Below are positions 19,164 to 22,144 of a stretch of 22,144 nt of DNA, in pieces. The position numbers were made by a program, and so were the translations under genes. This DNA is from Botryllus schlosseri (taxonomy: Eukaryota > Chordata > Ascidiacea > Stolidobranchia > Styelidae): NCBI GenBank assembly GCA_000444245.1, contig ATSW01015956.1, positions 1 through 22,144 of the forward strand, read 5' to 3'. Below the pieces are notes generated by a model that was given only the letters and a program-made list of their open reading frames with translations, did no database searches and had not been told where the DNA came from. The first letter of the stretch is position 1; each line of letters starts with the position of its first letter.

Positions 19164-19347
19164 ATGCTTTTCACGACTATACCTACTTACTCAAGTACTT
19201 TTCAAAGCGATAAAATCCTATACTTAAAATGGTTTTAGACTACTTCTAAAAATACAACTGTTATTGATATTTGAGTAGAATTTTGCGTCGCAAATTCTAC
19301 TTCTATACTTGATTAGCTTTCTTGACAAGGTACTCTGGCCACCTCTG
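19164..19347. mobile_element. hAT-like MITE (CAGAGGTGG family), copy 3
   Basis: Ends TGGCCACCTCTG and contains ACTCAAGTACTTTTC and ATTCTACTTCTATACTT strings like the copies at 4869 and 7758. Its left limit is approximate and it is more decayed. Confidence 0.42.
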
Positions 19348-20450
19348 TATCAGTGCTGGAGTTGGAGCATGTTGAGTCCGAACCGTGGTCTTGGTTTCAA
19401 ACTTATAGCTTGCCCCAGGTTTAGANNGGGCTTTTTATCGCACTGCGGTAAGAGTGACGTCAGCGAAGAGGAGCGCAGATCAACCCCGATACATGTAAGA
19501 TAGTCAAACCGGGATTATATTAACTCATCATTGGCGTCACGATGGAGGTATTTTTATGACACTTCCCTTTGATTCCTCTAAGTTATGACTGATTTCTCCG
19601 TGATATAAGAAGGACCTCCCACTTGTTAATGTTATATATCGTTGACCGGTCGATCCACTACTCATGAGTACGACGCAATAAAAAAGACCGGTCTACGATA
19701 GCTCGAAGATATCTCAGCCCAATGAAGTTTGGAGTTGAATAGTTTGGTAATACGGGCGTGTATTGTATGCTGAGATAAAATAATGAAACAAACAAAATCA
19801 AAGTTTTCAACGAGTCCATAATTTTACGAATAGTCCTGTGGTTCACCCCAAACGCTGGACATATGTCACCCATACAAGGCCACAAATTGGATACTCATGT
19901 GGTCACAAAATGAATATTAAACCCAAATCTGCCCTGGATCACCACTACCTTGCATATATTTCACTGTTATCACTATATGGGTGTGTTACTGTTTATATCT
20001 AAGCGTATACAATATACATACACTATNCACGTGGATGATTGGGAAGTATAATGTCCCAAATTTTGCCTGAACAAGTATAACTATTGTTAGGACCATTTCG
20101 ATTTTTCGTTTGGGTATATTCTTTATCACATGCTTCATCAGATGACGACGTATTTACAGAATAGCGCTTTTCAATATAGTTTCTGTAATTTATGGTAACA
20201 ACACCGAAAAATATTTCCCTGAGAGGGAGAGCGTTCTGCGTAAGGTTGCACACGATCTTCGTTTTCAGACTTCCTTGACGTGATTGGTCAACATTAGAGG
20301 CCGCAAAGTGTCTATTAGATTTCAATTCAACTACGTATCGCAATTATTACACCGCGTTTACTACTTCTTGTGTCGCAGTCAATGCAAAGACGAACGACTG
20401 CAGAGTTCATTCGTGTATGATTACGTTGAATAGGAAGGATCGTCGAAACC
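19348..20450. other. Upstream region of the BTB gene
   Basis: No gene called. A minus-strand frame (20343-20023) is open for 106 codons but has no signature or splice support. A TTGTGTCGCAG acceptor-like site at 20368-20378, 72 bp before the BTB start codon, could close a 5' UTR intron or take a spliced leader. Confidence 0.4.
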
Positions 20451-21758
20451 ATGTTCAGTAGAATGACGACGAGCNCACCCGCACGACTTCAAGTCAGGGG
20501 CAAAGCTGTTATCTCGAAGAAGGTCGAGAGAAGTCAGGCTGTGCTTGATGCAATTCAGAATCTCCAAGAAAGAAGAGAGCTTTGCGACTTCGAGGTTCGC
20601 GTAGGCGCCAAAATTCTTACCGTGCATCGTTTCGTGCTGCAAATATCGTCGGAGTATTTCAGGACGATGCTTCAGACCGATATGGTNGAGGCTACGCAAG
20701 GGTACGTAGAAATGAAAGACATGGACGAGAAATCGGTGGTGAGCTGCGTGCGGTTCCTCTACACTGGGGAAATTGATGTGGAGCTTGATAACATCCATCA
20801 TCTGCTCAATGCCGCCAATCTCATGCAGCTCGAGGAGGTAAAATCCATATGTTACGAGTATTGCATTTCTGAAATGAATGTCGAGAACTGTATCGATATT
20901 CTGGCACTGTCGAAACAGTTCCTATACAAAGAATCTTCGAAAGAGGTGGTGAATTTNATCTTGCGTAATTTGTCAAAGGTCATAGATACGACGGTGTTCA
21001 ATGAATTGGAGAAAGAAGATTTGGATTCGGTCATTAATTGCAACACCAAGAGTTCTAATCATACTGTGTTGTGGGTAGCGGTCAGCCGCTGGATAAGCGG
21101 CGACGAAGCATCCCGTTCCCATCATACTTTAAGTTTTTTGAATCTAATTAACGAGTTTGAAGTTGACTGCCTGTTTGATTTAGTGATCACCAACAGGCAC
21201 GTGTTGGCTAGTAAAGAATGCACGGCTCTGGTTGCCCGTTCGCTCTTCGATGTGACAAAAGAGAAAAAAGAGTGCGTCGAAGCTCGCTTGAATGTATGTA
21301 ACTTCATTTTACTAAAACAATGGACGGAAATCTATCGTTCAGTTTTCGACACCACAACTTTCAACGAAGTTTTATTTTCGTATATGGAATCAAACCTCAT
21401 TGAAATAAGCAACTGCTCCGATTTTGTCGGATTCACGTTGGATGACGTGCTACGCCTATTGNACTGTGAACGAGCAAGGCGTCTAACAACGAAGATCCGC
21501 TGGGAAATCGTCGTGAGATGGTCCAGCGGCCAAAGAAGACCTATCACTGGATACTCAACGTNGTTNGAACAAATAGATTTGTCAAAACTTCCAATCAGCT
21601 TAATCGAGACCCAAGTGTTGACGAATCGCGACGTACAGTCATCTCATGCATGCAAAGATATAATCATAAAAGCAATGTGCTTCCGTGCGAAGAGAAACGA
21701 AGCTCACAGACAAAACACTTNTCACCGTAGTGCTCCTCTCAGGCGTCACAAAAAGTAG
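20451..21758 (+). CDS. BTB-BACK protein with a second BACK-like domain, no Kelch repeats
   Basis: A single uninterrupted 435-codon frame. The start AACCATG follows an in-frame TGA at 20427. The BTB/POZ domain spans about residues 35-140, with CDFEVRVG, the VHRFVLQISSEYFRTML signature and FLYTGEIDV. A BACK domain follows at about 145-267 (NCIDILALSKQF, NELEKEDLDSVI, WVAVSRWISGD, LVITNRHVLAS). A second region at about 280-410 repeats the BACK pattern (FNEVLFSYMESNLIEI, FTLDDVLRLL, WEIVVRWSSGQ, SLIETQVLTNRDVQSS). The C terminus is short and basic. BTB-BACK proteins usually bind Cullin-3 as ubiquitin-ligase adaptors, with substrates held by Kelch repeats; no Kelch repeat is seen here. Seven unresolved bases make several residues uncertain, but the frame stays open. 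The lack of introns could mean a retrocopy; no poly(A) tract was seen. Confidence 0.85.
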   Translation: MFSRMTTSXPARLQVRGKAVISKKVERSQAVLDAIQNLQERRELCDFEVRVGAKILTVHRFVLQISSEYFRTMLQTDMXEATQGYVEMKDMDEKSVVSCVRFLYTGEIDVELDNIHHLLNAANLMQLEEVKSICYEYCISEMNVENCIDILALSKQFLYKESSKEVVNXILRNLSKVIDTTVFNELEKEDLDSVINCNTKSSNHTVLWVAVSRWISGDEASRSHHTLSFLNLINEFEVDCLFDLVITNRHVLASKECTALVARSLFDVTKEKKECVEARLNVCNFILLKQWTEIYRSVFDTTTFNEVLFSYMESNLIEISNCSDFVGFTLDDVLRLLXCERARRLTTKIRWEIVVRWSSGQRRPITGYSTXXEQIDLSKLPISLIETQVLTNRDVQSSHACKDIIIKAMCFRAKRNEAHRQNTXHRSAPLRRHKK

Positions 21759-22017
21759 CCCGTCCCCAAGAACGGCACTCCTATGCTTGGCCTTTAGCTC
21801 ATTGTAACTGTATATGGTATTTCACTTCTCCTTTCAATGGCCTCATTCTGAGTCTTGTACCGCTAATACATAAACTGTTATCGCGAGACTCTATAGTATA
21901 GAGTCTATACTTACATTATGTGGTGCTGTGAAACGGCGTACGAAGGCAAGAAGCTTTTCAGTTATATAAATCACTATTTAAGGCTAACTCAGTTGAGATC
22001 GTTATGTATGTTATACT
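21759..22017. other. 3' flank of the BTB gene
   Basis: No AATAAA signal close to the stop and no further gene. Nothing recognised before the repeats at the right edge. Confidence 0.4.
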
Positions 22018-22053
22018 TGATGTTTTTTTGCGGCATATACACGGACTCGCGAT
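22018..22053 (-). repeat. Second copy of the SINE 3' end / foldback arm
   Basis: TGATG, a T-run, then GCGGCATATACAC and GACTC.CGAT repeats 570-604 almost exactly. Only about 35 bp are shared, so this is a truncated copy. Confidence 0.6.
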
Positions 22054-22071
22054 CTAGGCTATAGTAATGCT

Positions 22072-22144
22072 AGGCTTACCATACGTCCTCTTTCAAGAGG
22101 ATTTGTCCTCTTTTTTGACTTTTTTGAAAGTGTCCTCGGAGGAC
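22072..22144 (+). mobile_element. hAT-like MITE (TTACCATA family), copy C, cut by window edge
   Basis: AGGCTTACCATACGTCCTC and the following GAGGATTTGTCCTC and GTGTCCTCGGAGGAC match the left part of copy A and the right part of copy B. It continues beyond the window. Confidence 0.75.

Noticed and set aside
18908-19213. 101-codon plus-strand open frame
   Set aside because: No recognised motif, contains N bases and runs into a MITE; no splice evidence.
20023-20343. 106-codon minus-strand open frame upstream of the BTB gene
   Set aside because: Open by length only; no ATG start, no domain and no splice chain could be built.
1-22144. CRISPR array, bacterial operon or prokaryotic mobile element
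   Set aside because: No regularly spaced repeats or operon-like gene order; the genes are spliced animal genes.

Overview
The window is nuclear DNA of an animal. It has spliced genes with 63 nt to 2.9 kb introns, a GATA-type transcription factor, a BTB-domain protein, a tRNA-derived SINE, LINE 3' ends and many hAT-type DNA transposon remnants. The mix fits a marine invertebrate, perhaps a tunicate or another deuterostome; nothing seen fixes the species. No bacterial operon, CRISPR array or intact transposase was found.

Layout. (1) 1-3568: the 5' part of a minus-strand gene for a very acidic Pro/Glu/Ser/Thr-rich protein. Three exons could be assembled (3568-3517, 2857-2351, 1616-1518), all joined in phase 1; the gene runs off the left edge. 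A SINE, a 59-bp direct repeat and hAT debris lie in and after it. (2) 3569-8855: about 5.3 kb without a recognised gene between two divergently transcribed genes, holding a 5'-truncated LINE, two copies of one hAT-like MITE, a second MITE (5844-6217) and several lone hAT ends. (3) 8865-17475, plus strand: a six-exon gene that reads through consistent splice phases to a 341-aa GATA factor. It has only one zinc finger (the canonical C-terminal one, at residues 287-312) and stops right after a short basic tail. Its introns carry hAT elements, two of them with recognisable 8-bp target duplications, and a MITE with a perfect 8-bp target duplication nested between two hAT ends. (4) 17476-20450: about 3 kb with no gene I can defend, containing a possible poly(A) signal for the GATA gene, a LINE 3' remnant, one MITE copy and scattered single N bases. 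(5) 20451-21758, plus strand: an uninterrupted 435-codon BTB protein with what looks like two consecutive BACK domains and no Kelch repeats. (6) 21759-22144: non-coding, ending in partial copies of two repeats seen earlier.

The genes do not form an evident functional unit. One is a likely nuclear DNA-binding regulator, one a likely Cullin-3 substrate adaptor or oligomerisation protein, and one an unrecognised acidic, probably disordered protein. The most interesting points are the single-finger GATA factor, which keeps the GATA exon boundary but has lost the N-finger, and the Kelch-less BTB protein with a duplicated BACK region.
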